Positions 55,001-61,922 of a stretch of 64,000 nt of DNA are shown one piece after another; the first letter of the stretch is position 1; every line of letters begins with the position of its first letter. The stretch is from Anabaena cylindrica PCC 7122. GTDB lineage: Bacteria; Cyanobacteriota; Cyanobacteriia; Cyanobacteriales; Nostocaceae. The DNA lies in assembly GCF_000317695.1 (NCBI RefSeq), contig NC_019771.1:4020001-4084000 (forward strand). The letters are read 5' to 3'. The notes under the pieces are model-generated. The model saw only the letters and a list, made by a program, of their open reading frames with translations, had not been told where the DNA came from and ran no database searches. Made by a program: the position numbers and the translations under genes.

Positions 55001-55552
55001 AATCAGTGGCAAGAATACGCAACGGTTTCCAAGACTGACAGTCAAGTTTACTTAGAAGGGCTAAACTATTTCTTTCTAGCAAAAACACCCAGCCTTTCTC
55101 AATCAGAACAGTTTGCAGCCTTAAAATATTCCTTTGAATGTATTCAGCAAGCCGTCCAAGCTAAACCTTCGTTGACTAGATATTGCAGTTTGGCCAGAGT
55201 AGCAGCAGAGTTAGGTAAAAGACAAGTTAGTGTGGAAACACTCCAACAACTAATCACTTATCTAAATTCTGGCAGCTTAATCAAGGTTGATGAGCCTTTT
55301 CTCCCAGTCAGTCAGCAATATGATCATCAGATATTCAATAATAATTTGCAAGACTGGTTGTTAGTGAGTATTATCGAAACCTTTGAGAATAGACGTGTGT
55401 TCTCTTCTTACTTCTCGGTTCAGCAAACGGTATCTTTACTCAATCAGATTGTTCAAAAACCTTTCCATAGTCATCAGTCAGAAAGCCGATTAATACTTGC
55501 CAATAAACGCATTGAGGGAGAACTATATGCGATCGGTAGCATCAAAATTTAG
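52010..55552 (+). CDS. TPR / OGT-type glycosyltransferase / FkbM methyltransferase fusion
   Basis: About 1180 residues. TPR units come first, then a SPINDLY/OGT-like GT41 catalytic region (starting near 52590; RIGYISPDFRRHS, DLAGHTANNRM with the catalytic His, and DSLPYTGCTTTCEALWMGVP near 53360), a second TPR set (about 53750-54010), and an FkbM-type SAM methyltransferase (about 54290-54800; EILDIGANHGVYTL and FIKLDAEGEEAKIL). The last 250 residues are unassigned. GT41 enzymes add GlcNAc or other sugars to Ser/Thr of proteins. No ATG lies near the 5' end: a GTG at 51950 has no ribosome site, while TTG codons at 52010 and 52013 follow the upstream stop. Expression by slippage at A7 or reinitiation is likely. 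Confidence 0.82.
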   Translation: MLPQLTEQINDTGAILVRERKWEQAKNCFKSVIELDPDCVLGHYNLGCVLQNQKYYPEAIFSYHRALKINANHIDALKNLGYVYYKNGQGDLAEKCFQKILQLNPNHAETYEILGFIAGEQGKLSECISLLNEALKINPNNPKLHSCFLFNLSSLISFTPQQILDSTQLWYEQQVVNQWLPTLTTNRNDKTPHRRLRIGYISPDFRRHSVSTFIKPIFQHHDRTQVEVFCYGEVNEPDAITDEIIDICDAWRSTVGLSDLQVAELIQTDHIDILVDLAGHTANNRMIVLGIKPAPIQTTYLGYFATTGLPTIDYWITDEVLHPHDTQEKTSETIWRLPRCYVGYEPLKNAPEVTELPCKKTGIFTFSSFNNLRKLTPETFALWIEILKAVPNSRLVLKCASSDVFSPLIAEKIQTPFVEQGIDPKRIFLYGGYAADEDHLNLYNQVDLHLDSLPYTGCTTTCEALWMGVPTITVAGTRKMERMSASILHSVGLDDCIAYSAVEYVEKAIALARNPDYLQSLRSTMRERVQHSPLLDVKNMTSTLEAAYRQMWQIYIEQESKIATSENPPTNASFPVDLEFADAVNYYQQYLENNPNDAQAYYYLGQAYQGLDDVENAIPSYLQSLAINRSSAATYQALGQLLAEQELIDQAEKYYRCAVLVEPNNSEIQQNLKLFLQQYCSKTAKKIIPIFLKNANNSEELKYFKFIDADHLQPDECLVEIEGGIKICIKNDLNSLTSYVLLEQGDWFEPEMEFVRKLITPGMEILDIGANHGVYTLTMARLLQGQGKITAYEPASSVVSLLRKGVEANGFTNVEIINAGLSDCEGEATLFLSTNSELNSLQQDGLSQQQETIKLLNLDRELEQHNWQKIDFIKLDAEGEEAKILAGGKRFFFEQSPLIMFELKHGKHINMRLIQLFQNLGYETYYLVSSIGCLVPFDVNQPVDGYQLNLFACKIERSQQLAERGLLVTEIPEKPLLTNPSYWLEAIAILNYATPFLNQWQEYATVSKTDSQVYLEGLNYFFLAKTPSLSQSEQFAALKYSFECIQQAVQAKPSLTRYCSLARVAAELGKRQVSVETLQQLITYLNSGSLIKVDEPFLPVSQQYDHQIFNNNLQDWLLVSIIETFENRRVFSSYFSVQQTVSLLNQIVQKPFHSHQSESRLILANKRIEGELYAIGSIKI

Positions 55553-55597
55553 ACAAGAAAAGGCTGTCTATTTTTCTCATTCCCATACAAAGTAAGT

Positions 55598-55759
55598 ATG
55601 GTAGAGCTGTTGACCAAGCGGTTTGGTGAATTATCTGTCGAAATACGAGCTTCAATTTCTGCTTTACCATTACCTGTTATGGAAGATTTGAGTGAAGCAT
55701 TGTTAGATTTTACGAGTTTGGCTGATTTATAGGCTTGGTTAGCAGCTGTTAAGGATTAA
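55598..55759 (+). pseudogene. DUF4351 fragment (Rpn/transposase-associated protein remnant)
   Basis: A short frame encodes VELLTKRFGELSVEIRASIS... ALLDFTSLADL, then TAG, then AWLAAVKD and a second stop. This is the C-terminal DUF4351 domain found on Rpn-family putative recombination nucleases, where Glu is usual at the position of the TAG (ADLEAWL). The remainder of the gene upstream is missing. So this is a truncated remnant with a nonsense mutation. Confidence 0.72.
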
Positions 55760-55829
55760 AGTATTTTTAATGAAATCGCTGATCTGGTAGAGTGCGTTAA
55801 ACTGTGTTAACGCACAACTTATATCATGT

Positions 55830-56768
55830 TTATAAATTGCTAACCGCTTCCGCAATTTTCCTAGAAACAAAAGGTAAAATTTCTCGGCTTTTAGCTTGTG
55901 CTTTCCCTTCTGTAAATACCACTAATAGATAAGGATGCTGATCTGGCAATTCAATATAAGCTGCATCATGGCGCACAGAACTTGTCCAACCAGCTTTTGA
56001 CCAGATTTGACTATTTTCAGGTAATCCACCACCTATAAAGCCTGTAACTTGGTCTTCTTCGACATCTTGGGGTAACTCATCAGCCTTAATACTGCGTTTG
56101 AGTAAAGACATCATGGATTGCGATCGCACACTCGACACAGCTACCCCACCCACGATACTATGCAATAACCTCGCCACAGCATTGGCAGTCAGCATATTCC
56201 TATTTTCAAACATCTCCCCATAAAATGCCCTTTCCCGTCCATAGGGACCATCTCCCCAAGTTTTTTGACAGACATTAATCGTCCCCATTTCTTCCCACCC
56301 CAAAGACTGGTAATAGCGATTAATAATATTGCGTTGATATTTCCACGTTTCAAAAGGTCCAGCGGGTAACTCTGCTCCAGAAGTAGTCCCGCTGAGAATA
56401 TCGACAATTAAACTAGTAGCATCATTACTAGAATCAACAATCATATCCCGCAAAGCTCGCTCCAATTCCTTGGAAGTCTGAGTCATTCCCTTTCCTAGCC
56501 ATTCATGAACCGCTACTAAATAAAACAACTTCACCACACTAGCAGGATAGATACGTTCTACACCACGATAACTAAATCCTCGCACCGGATGACTCCAAAA
56601 AGCGTCAGGAGTTAAAGCACCACCTGTATTTACAAGTACGGGAGGATCATACACAACCCAAGTTAAAGCAATTTGGTTTCGAGCTAAACTTGCAAAATTA
56701 GACCAAGTTGCCTCTAAAATTTCATTACCGAGATTTTCTAGTTGTTCGTCTTTATTAAAAAAAACCAT
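55830..56768 (-). CDS. Serine hydrolase of the class A beta-lactamase type
   Basis: A 312-residue protein with the penicillin-recognising fold. The SxxK motif is SVVK in YPASVVKLFYL (about 77-80), the SxN motif lies in VDSSNDATSL, and the KTG equivalent is KAG in IWSKAGWTSS. No signal peptide is evident (MVFFNKDEQLENLGNE), so it is either cytosolic or exported in another way; this is unusual for a true beta-lactamase. Cyanobacterial homologues are annotated simply as serine hydrolases. Antibiotic resistance should not be assumed. ATG start. It is convergent with the DUF4351 remnant. Confidence 0.78.
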   Translation of the reverse strand: MVFFNKDEQLENLGNEILEATWSNFASLARNQIALTWVVYDPPVLVNTGGALTPDAFWSHPVRGFSYRGVERIYPASVVKLFYLVAVHEWLGKGMTQTSKELERALRDMIVDSSNDATSLIVDILSGTTSGAELPAGPFETWKYQRNIINRYYQSLGWEEMGTINVCQKTWGDGPYGRERAFYGEMFENRNMLTANAVARLLHSIVGGVAVSSVRSQSMMSLLKRSIKADELPQDVEEDQVTGFIGGGLPENSQIWSKAGWTSSVRHDAAYIELPDQHPYLLVVFTEGKAQAKSREILPFVSRKIAEAVSNL

Positions 56769-56914
56769 TTGTAAATAATGTCCTTATGCTATCAGGAGTC
56801 TAGTTTCTCGCTCAATCCTATCATTACCTGTATAATTACTGAGATAGTAACTATAATTAGACTGAATCAGGATTTACAGAATTTAAAGATTAACAGAATG
56901 TTTATCTGAATTAG

Positions 56915-57042
56915 GATTGAGGAATTAAACAGAATGCTGAGTGCATTATCCTGAAAATCCTTAAATCCTGAGCATCCTGATTCAGACAAAATGAAGATTG
57001 AGGAATTAAACAGAATGCTGATTGCATTATCCTGAAAATCCT
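56915..57042. repeat. Two 47-bp direct repeats next to the IS element
   Basis: Copies 56915-56961 and 56996-57042, each starting GATTGAGGAATTAAACAGAA and ending CTGAAAATCCT, differ at one position. The second ends exactly at the left end of the ISL3 element, so it may mark its target. Non-coding. Confidence 0.85.
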
Positions 57043-57058
57043 CGCTCTTGCGTCTATT

Positions 57059-58351
57059 TTATGGAGAATTAATACTAAAGTGCCAATTTAATAAACTACG
57101 TAATCTAAAATTGCTAAAGTTACGGAATCCATATCCAAGTCTTTTGATTAATTTGAGTTTATTATTAATTCCTTTCCTGCGGAACGCTACGCGAACCACA
57201 GTACCACTGGTAGTTCTGCCGTCAAAATAACCTACAACTTCACCAAACCACCTAATCATTGTTCCTATACTTTTGGGAAAATAAGAAAGTCCATCGTGCA
57301 TCCAATCTAATAAATTCATTATGCTTTCGCCCCAAGACTTAGTGGATTCAAATATGTCCCGAAATTCTTCTTTTAGGGCGTGCATTTTTGCCAGAATAGG
57401 GGAAACTTCTTGAACATTATTTAATCTTTCTTTTTGTTGTTCATTTAAAGAATCTTCATTTTTTATTAAGCTATATTTGCTTTTATTTAATCCTGCTAAT
57501 ATTCGGTCTTGCTCTGATTTATTGTCTAAAGACATGGCGGCTTTTTTTTCAGATTTACGCATAGCATCTAATTCATCATTTACTTGTTTCATTACATGAA
57601 ATCTATCAGCAGTTATATTTGCATTTGGCATTAATTCTTCTACTAAACTTTTATAAGGAGACCAAAGATCGATACTCACTTCAACTATTTGCTCAAGTAC
57701 CTGAGATCCCCATTTGACAACAACTTCACGTATTTCTTCTATTCTTCTTGACTTCACCAATTCAATTGGTTTACGAGTATCTAAATCTACTAGTACTGCC
57801 AAATAATTTCCTTGACCTTTCACCAAAGCAATTTCATCTATGCCTAACCTTTTTACCTGACTTAAATTAATATTTAATATTTGTGATACTTGTGCTTTTA
57901 ACATTGATTCAACTTCTTCATCGCTCAAGTCATTTCTTTCGGCAACACTATGAATATTACTATCTAATACTTGTGCAACTATATCTATGGCTAATCTTTT
58001 AGTATATCCTTTACTTTTATCTACAAAACTTAGCTTTTCACTAAGCGCAAAGTGCGGTCTTGGGGTCTCCCCAAGAGGAGCAACTTTGCAAGAGAAGACT
58101 TTTTTGCACTTGTTACATTTGAATTGACGGCGATTGATTTTTAACAATACTAGTTTTTCACTCCAAGATAAATCATGAATCATTCGCCAATGATTTTGAT
58201 GTATACTATGGGTGGTTTTTCCACAATCTGGACAAGTAGAATCTTTGACAGCCTTCTCTATTGTTATAATTATTTCCGCCCCAACAAGTTCTTGAAAATC
58301 TAACACTTTCATATCTGGGAGATTGAGAATTTGATCTACGCTAAATTTCAT
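57059..58351 (-). CDS. ISL3 family transposase, probably inactivated
   Basis: A 430-residue DDE transposase. The N-terminal zinc-binding region has CPDCGKTTHS (37-46) and CNKCKKVFSC; a helix-turn-helix follows near VERN/SVAERNDLSDEEV, then the DDE_Tnp_ISL3 domain with LGIDEIALVKGQGNYLAVLVD (first Asp), ITADRFHVMKQVN (second Asp) and FDGRTTSGTV. The family's usual ending TSGxVEGINNKLKLIKR, which carries the presumed catalytic Glu, is interrupted: here it reads TSGTVVRVAFRRKGINNKLK. Removing 21 nt (57175-57195) restores VEGINNKLK. The frame stays open, but the Glu is lost, so the enzyme should be dead. The TAA stop lies within the terminal repeat. Confidence 0.88.
   Translation of the reverse strand: MKFSVDQILNLPDMKVLDFQELVGAEIIITIEKAVKDSTCPDCGKTTHSIHQNHWRMIHDLSWSEKLVLLKINRRQFKCNKCKKVFSCKVAPLGETPRPHFALSEKLSFVDKSKGYTKRLAIDIVAQVLDSNIHSVAERNDLSDEEVESMLKAQVSQILNINLSQVKRLGIDEIALVKGQGNYLAVLVDLDTRKPIELVKSRRIEEIREVVVKWGSQVLEQIVEVSIDLWSPYKSLVEELMPNANITADRFHVMKQVNDELDAMRKSEKKAAMSLDNKSEQDRILAGLNKSKYSLIKNEDSLNEQQKERLNNVQEVSPILAKMHALKEEFRDIFESTKSWGESIMNLLDWMHDGLSYFPKSIGTMIRWFGEVVGYFDGRTTSGTVVRVAFRRKGINNKLKLIKRLGYGFRNFSNFRLRSLLNWHFSINSP
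57175..57195 (-). repeat. 21-nt dispersed repeat inside the transposase
   Basis: In gene orientation TTCGCGTAGCG followed by TTCCGCAGGA, inserted between ACTGTGG and AAGGAATT. It shares the TTCGCGTAGCG core with 31106-31132 (inverse orientation). In frame, adding seven codons and splitting the GAA codon. Confidence 0.82.
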
Positions 58352-58577
58352 AATTATCCCTAAAAAATTTGTTTTTAATAATTATGATTATAATGATATG
58401 CTTATTCCCATATGTTTAAAACTTCGTAAACCTTTACATAGATAGACTTTTCAGCTTTTATAATTTAATTTTATCGGCATTAAATTTTAGTGATTTTATT
58501 TTTCACCATAAAAAGGACGCAAGAGCCTGAATGTTTAACTCCTCAAGAATTTGTGGATAAGTATTTGGAATAAATTT

Positions 58578-59165
58578 TTATTTTTCACTAATAAACTCAA
58601 TAAATTGAGATACAGCATCATATTGATCAGGAATTGCTAAAAACTGCAACAACAACTCCTTATCCAAATCTGTTAGAAAGCGACTACGGTTAACTTCTTC
58701 ATATTCAAAAACAGCATTTAAACTAAAAATTTGGATTTTATTATTCTTCCAAAACCAAATTTCTGGAACTCGCTTAGGTTTATACAACTCAGTTCTCTTA
58801 ATTGTGCCGCTACTAACTATAATTTCAATGACAATATCAGGAACTTCTTTGTTAGTACCAATACAATAAGACTCATCAGGTGTTCCCGAAGCATAACCAG
58901 ATTCTTCTAAAGTAAAACCACCCCTACCATAAAATCGAATCCCCTTATGTCTCATGTACGCTTCTAATAAATAAGAAAGCGTTTTTTTTACATATTCATG
59001 TTTATCACCAATAGGAGACATAATTTCCAGCACCCCTGCTAAATATGCCAATTTCACAGCATGATTTTCTTGTAACTGCACCTCAATAGTTTTAAACTGT
59101 TGCCAAGAAACACCAGGTACAGTTACCAGTTTTCCTTCTTTCTGTTCTAAAAGTGGAATTTTCAT
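58578..59165 (-). CDS. Uma2 family endonuclease-like protein
   Basis: A 195-residue protein of the Uma2 (DUF820) family, PD-(D/E)xK-fold proteins that are multiplied in cyanobacterial genomes. Visible signatures are VSWQQFKTIEVQLQE, LAYLAGVLEIMSPIGDKHEY (with the Glu and His-Glu residues), and the catalytic-type segment GTPDESYCIG...VPDIVIEIIVSSG with later YKPKRVPEIWFWK. The motif residues appear intact. Biological role unknown; some are thought to come from mobile elements. It is located right after the IS element, convergent with nothing and divergent from the RHH-like gene. Confidence 0.85.
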   Translation of the reverse strand: MKIPLLEQKEGKLVTVPGVSWQQFKTIEVQLQENHAVKLAYLAGVLEIMSPIGDKHEYVKKTLSYLLEAYMRHKGIRFYGRGGFTLEESGYASGTPDESYCIGTNKEVPDIVIEIIVSSGTIKRTELYKPKRVPEIWFWKNNKIQIFSLNAVFEYEEVNRSRFLTDLDKELLLQFLAIPDQYDAVSQFIEFISEK

Positions 59166-59281
59166 AGAAAAACCGCCATACTTTTTACTTAATTATACTC
59201 TATTGTACTAGGTTGAGTTAAATGAAGATACACCAAATTAACTCTTGATAATGTTAAGATAAAGAAAAACTATCTAAAAAT

Positions 59282-59671
59282 ATGAGTAACCAAATTACAA
59301 TTACTCTACCAGATGACATTTATCAAAAAGCTGAACACTTTGCACGTTTAGCAAACCGTGATTTAGCAAGCGTCTTAGTTGATACTATTCAATTTTCTAT
59401 CCCACCCGTCAGTTTAGAAGCAGCAATCCTTGAACCTGTATCAACACTTTCTGATGAGCAAGTTTTAGCTTTGACAGAATTGCAAATGGAACCTGAAGAA
59501 GATAGCTGTTTGAGTGAATTACTAGACAAACAACAAGCTGGTATGCTTACAGAGTCAGAACATTCTGAATTACAAGCACTCATGCAAATTTATCAGGAAG
59601 GGCTTTTAAGAAAAGCTACTGCATTAAGTGAAGCTGTCAAACGTGGATTAATAAAAGAGTTAGGTGCGTGA
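59282..59671 (+). CDS. Ribbon-helix-helix-like protein, putative partner of HNH protein
   Basis: A 129-residue acidic protein. The N-terminus SNQITITLPDDIYQKAEHFARLANRD looks like an RHH-type DNA-binding strand and helix. The middle is acidic (TLSDEQVLALTELQMEPEEDS), and the C-terminus TALSEAVKRGLIKELGA is helical. Its stop codon overlaps the GTG start of the HNH gene by four bases (GTGA), so the two are translationally coupled. This arrangement resembles antitoxin-toxin or immunity-nuclease pairs, but no named pair is recognised. The ATG lacks a strong ribosome site. Confidence 0.6.
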   Translation: MSNQITITLPDDIYQKAEHFARLANRDLASVLVDTIQFSIPPVSLEAAILEPVSTLSDEQVLALTELQMEPEEDSCLSELLDKQQAGMLTESEHSELQALMQIYQEGLLRKATALSEAVKRGLIKELGA

Positions 59672-60108
59672 GTTCTAGTCAAATTTCTGAAGAAGTACGG
59701 GTTAGAGTGCGAACCCAGGCTAATCATCAATGTGGTTATTGTCGTAGTCTGCAAAAGTATGTTTTGGGAATTTTGGAGATAGAGCATATTATCCCCAAAG
59801 CTAAAGGTGGCACTGATGACGAGGAAAATTTATGGCTGGCCTGTAGATTATGCAACAGTTATAAAGGTACTCAAACTCATGGACTAGACCAAATAACTGA
59901 CCGCAAGATAAAGTTATTTAATCCTCGTCAACAAAAGTGGTCACGTCACTTTGCTTGGACTAATAATGGTACACACATCATGGGATTGACTGCCTGTGGT
60001 CGTGTCACAGTTTTAGCTTTACAACTTAATAATATCTACGCAGTGACTGTCAGACAAGCATGGGTTACTGCTGGTTGGCATCCACCTAAAGATAATGTGA
60101 AGGAGTAG
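59668..60108 (+). CDS. HNH endonuclease
   Basis: A 146-residue protein with a complete HNH motif: CGYCRS (first CxxC), EIEHIIPKAKGGTDDEENLWLACRLCN with H-x-x-P-x-x-x-G-G and the later N...C-x-x-C. The N-terminal helix (SSQISEEVRVRVRTQANHQ) is standard for the cyanobacterial HNH family. It could nick or cut DNA; target unknown. The start is GTG at 59668, overlapping the preceding gene by 4 bp. It belongs to the accessory patch around the ISL3 element. Confidence 0.88.
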   Translation: MSSSQISEEVRVRVRTQANHQCGYCRSLQKYVLGILEIEHIIPKAKGGTDDEENLWLACRLCNSYKGTQTHGLDQITDRKIKLFNPRQQKWSRHFAWTNNGTHIMGLTACGRVTVLALQLNNIYAVTVRQAWVTAGWHPPKDNVKE

Positions 60109-60392
60109 CAATTTCACTCAACCCATACCGCATTCTTTGAACAACTCTATCAATTTATACTCTGGATAAATATTACCTAAACTCTAAGTATTCAACTAAT
60201 CAGCCTTACCAAAACTCAAAAATATTGGAAAATCCGCTAAAATTGCACAGTGTGATGAAAAACCCATTATCAAAATATAACTATAATTTTACCCAGTCAT
60301 CCCCATTCTGAACACTAACGCATCGGCTGAAATGTTGTCACAGAGGGGATATACAGTTAAAACAAGTAGGCTAAAAAAACGGGGAGACTAAC

Positions 60393-61823
60393 GTGAGTTC
60401 TGAATTTGATTACGATTTAGTGATTATCGGCGCGGGTGTAGGTGGACATGGCGCAGCCCTACACGCTGTTAACTACGGTCTGAAAACAGCGATTATCGAA
60501 GCAGCAGATATGGGGGGAACCTGTGTCAACCGGGGCTGTATTCCTTCTAAGGCGCTGCTGGCAGCTTCTGGAAGGGTGCGGGAGTTACGCAACGCCCATC
60601 ACCTGAAATCTTTGGGAATTCAAATTGGTAGTGTAGAATTTGATCGGCAAGCGATCGCTAATCATGCCGATAATCTGGTTTCTAAAATTCAAGGCGATTT
60701 AACCAACAGTCTCAAACGCTTGGGAGTTGATATCATTCGCGGTTGGGGAAAAATTGCCGGCGCGCAAAAAGTCACCGTCACTACAGATAGCGGTGAAAAA
60801 ACAATTACAGCCCAAGATATCATTCTCTGCCCCGGTTCCGTTCCTTTCGTTCCCCCCGGCATTGAAGTAGACGGTAAAACTGTCTTTACCAGTGACCAAG
60901 GGGTAAAGTTAGAATCCCTACCCAAGTGGATAGCAATTATTGGTAGTGGTTACATCGGTTTAGAATTTTCTGATATCTACACCGCTTTGGGCTGTGAAGT
61001 TACCATGATTGAAGCCCTGGATGTGTTAATGCCAGGATTTGACCGCGATATTGCTAAACTGGCAGAACGGGTTTTAATCGCCCCCCGCGATATTGAAACC
61101 AAAGTGGGAATATATGCGAAAAAGATAATTCCTGGTTCTCCAGTCGTGATTGAGTTAGCAAACTTCCAAACTAAAGAAGATTTAGAAGTTTTAGAAGTAG
61201 ATGCTTGCTTGGTAGCTACAGGACGCATTCCCGCTACCAAAAATCTCGGTTTAGATGCTGTGGGTGTGGAACTGGATCAACGGAATTTTATCCCTGTTAA
61301 TGACAGTATGGCGGTACTATCAGCAGGTGAAGTTGTCCCCCACCTCTGGGCTATTGGTGACGCAAATGGGAAGATGATGCTGGCACATGCGGCTTCTGCT
61401 CAAGGTATCATTGCTGTAGAAAATATCCTTGGTAGAGATAAAAAAGTAGACTATCGCAGTATTCCCGCAGCCGCTTTTACCCATCCAGAAGTTAGTTATG
61501 TGGGTTTAACAGAAACAGCAGCCCAAGAATTGGGTTTAGCTGAAGGATTTGAAATTGCTACCAGTAAGAGTTATTTCAAAGGTAATTCTAAAGCTTTGGC
61601 AGAAAACGAAGCTGATGGTATTGCTAAAGTGATTTACCGTAAAGATACAGGTGAAGTCTTAGGTGTGCATATTTTCGGATTACACGCATCAGATTTAATT
61701 CACGAAGCCTCAGCCGCAGTTGCAAATCGGCAAACTGTGCAGAAACTAGCTTACTTAGTTCACGCCCATCCTACACTATCAGAAGTACTGGATGAAGCTT
61801 ATAAAAGAGCGATCGCAAGTTAG
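60393..61823 (+). CDS. lpdA: Dihydrolipoyl dehydrogenase
   Basis: FAD-dependent E3 component of 2-oxoacid dehydrogenase complexes and of the glycine cleavage system; it reoxidises dihydrolipoamide with NAD+. The 476-residue protein has the FAD motif VIIGAGVGGHGAA (10-22), the redox disulfide GGTCVNRGC (Cys44/Cys49), an NAD-binding IIGSGYIGLE segment near 188-197, GDANGKMMLAHAA (second FAD site) and the C-terminal HAHPTLSEVLDE with the active-site His-Glu pair. The start is GTG with GGGGAG seven bases upstream. The gene precedes trpC across a tandem repeat array. Confidence 0.96.
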   Translation: MSSEFDYDLVIIGAGVGGHGAALHAVNYGLKTAIIEAADMGGTCVNRGCIPSKALLAASGRVRELRNAHHLKSLGIQIGSVEFDRQAIANHADNLVSKIQGDLTNSLKRLGVDIIRGWGKIAGAQKVTVTTDSGEKTITAQDIILCPGSVPFVPPGIEVDGKTVFTSDQGVKLESLPKWIAIIGSGYIGLEFSDIYTALGCEVTMIEALDVLMPGFDRDIAKLAERVLIAPRDIETKVGIYAKKIIPGSPVVIELANFQTKEDLEVLEVDACLVATGRIPATKNLGLDAVGVELDQRNFIPVNDSMAVLSAGEVVPHLWAIGDANGKMMLAHAASAQGIIAVENILGRDKKVDYRSIPAAAFTHPEVSYVGLTETAAQELGLAEGFEIATSKSYFKGNSKALAENEADGIAKVIYRKDTGEVLGVHIFGLHASDLIHEASAAVANRQTVQKLAYLVHAHPTLSEVLDEAYKRAIAS

Positions 61824-61825
61824 GT

Positions 61826-61918
61826 AATGGGTAATTGGTAATTGGTAATGGGATAAACATTCAATAACCTCTTACCTATTACCTATTACCTGTCACCTAT
61901 TACCTATTACCTATTTCC
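61826..61918. repeat. Tandem repeats between lpdA and trpC
   Basis: Repeats of GGTAATTGGTAAT and then of CCTATTA/CCTGTCA (about seven degenerate heptanucleotide units). The array reaches five bases before the trpC start and contains no clear ribosome site. Confidence 0.8.
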
Positions 61919-61922
61919 CAAA

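Larger units (their letters stand above)
57043..58527 (-). mobile_element. ISL3-family insertion sequence, 1485 bp
   Basis: The imperfect terminal inverted repeats begin GCTCTTGCGTC and match at about 20 of 25 bases (left 57044 onward, right ending 58526/58527). The GGCTCTT start is typical of ISL3. It carries one transposase gene. The 8-bp target duplication expected for the family is not seen (AAAATCCT on the left, TGAATGTT on the right), so one flank has probably been deleted or recombined. A 21-nt dispersed repeat sits inside the transposase. Confidence 0.85.
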
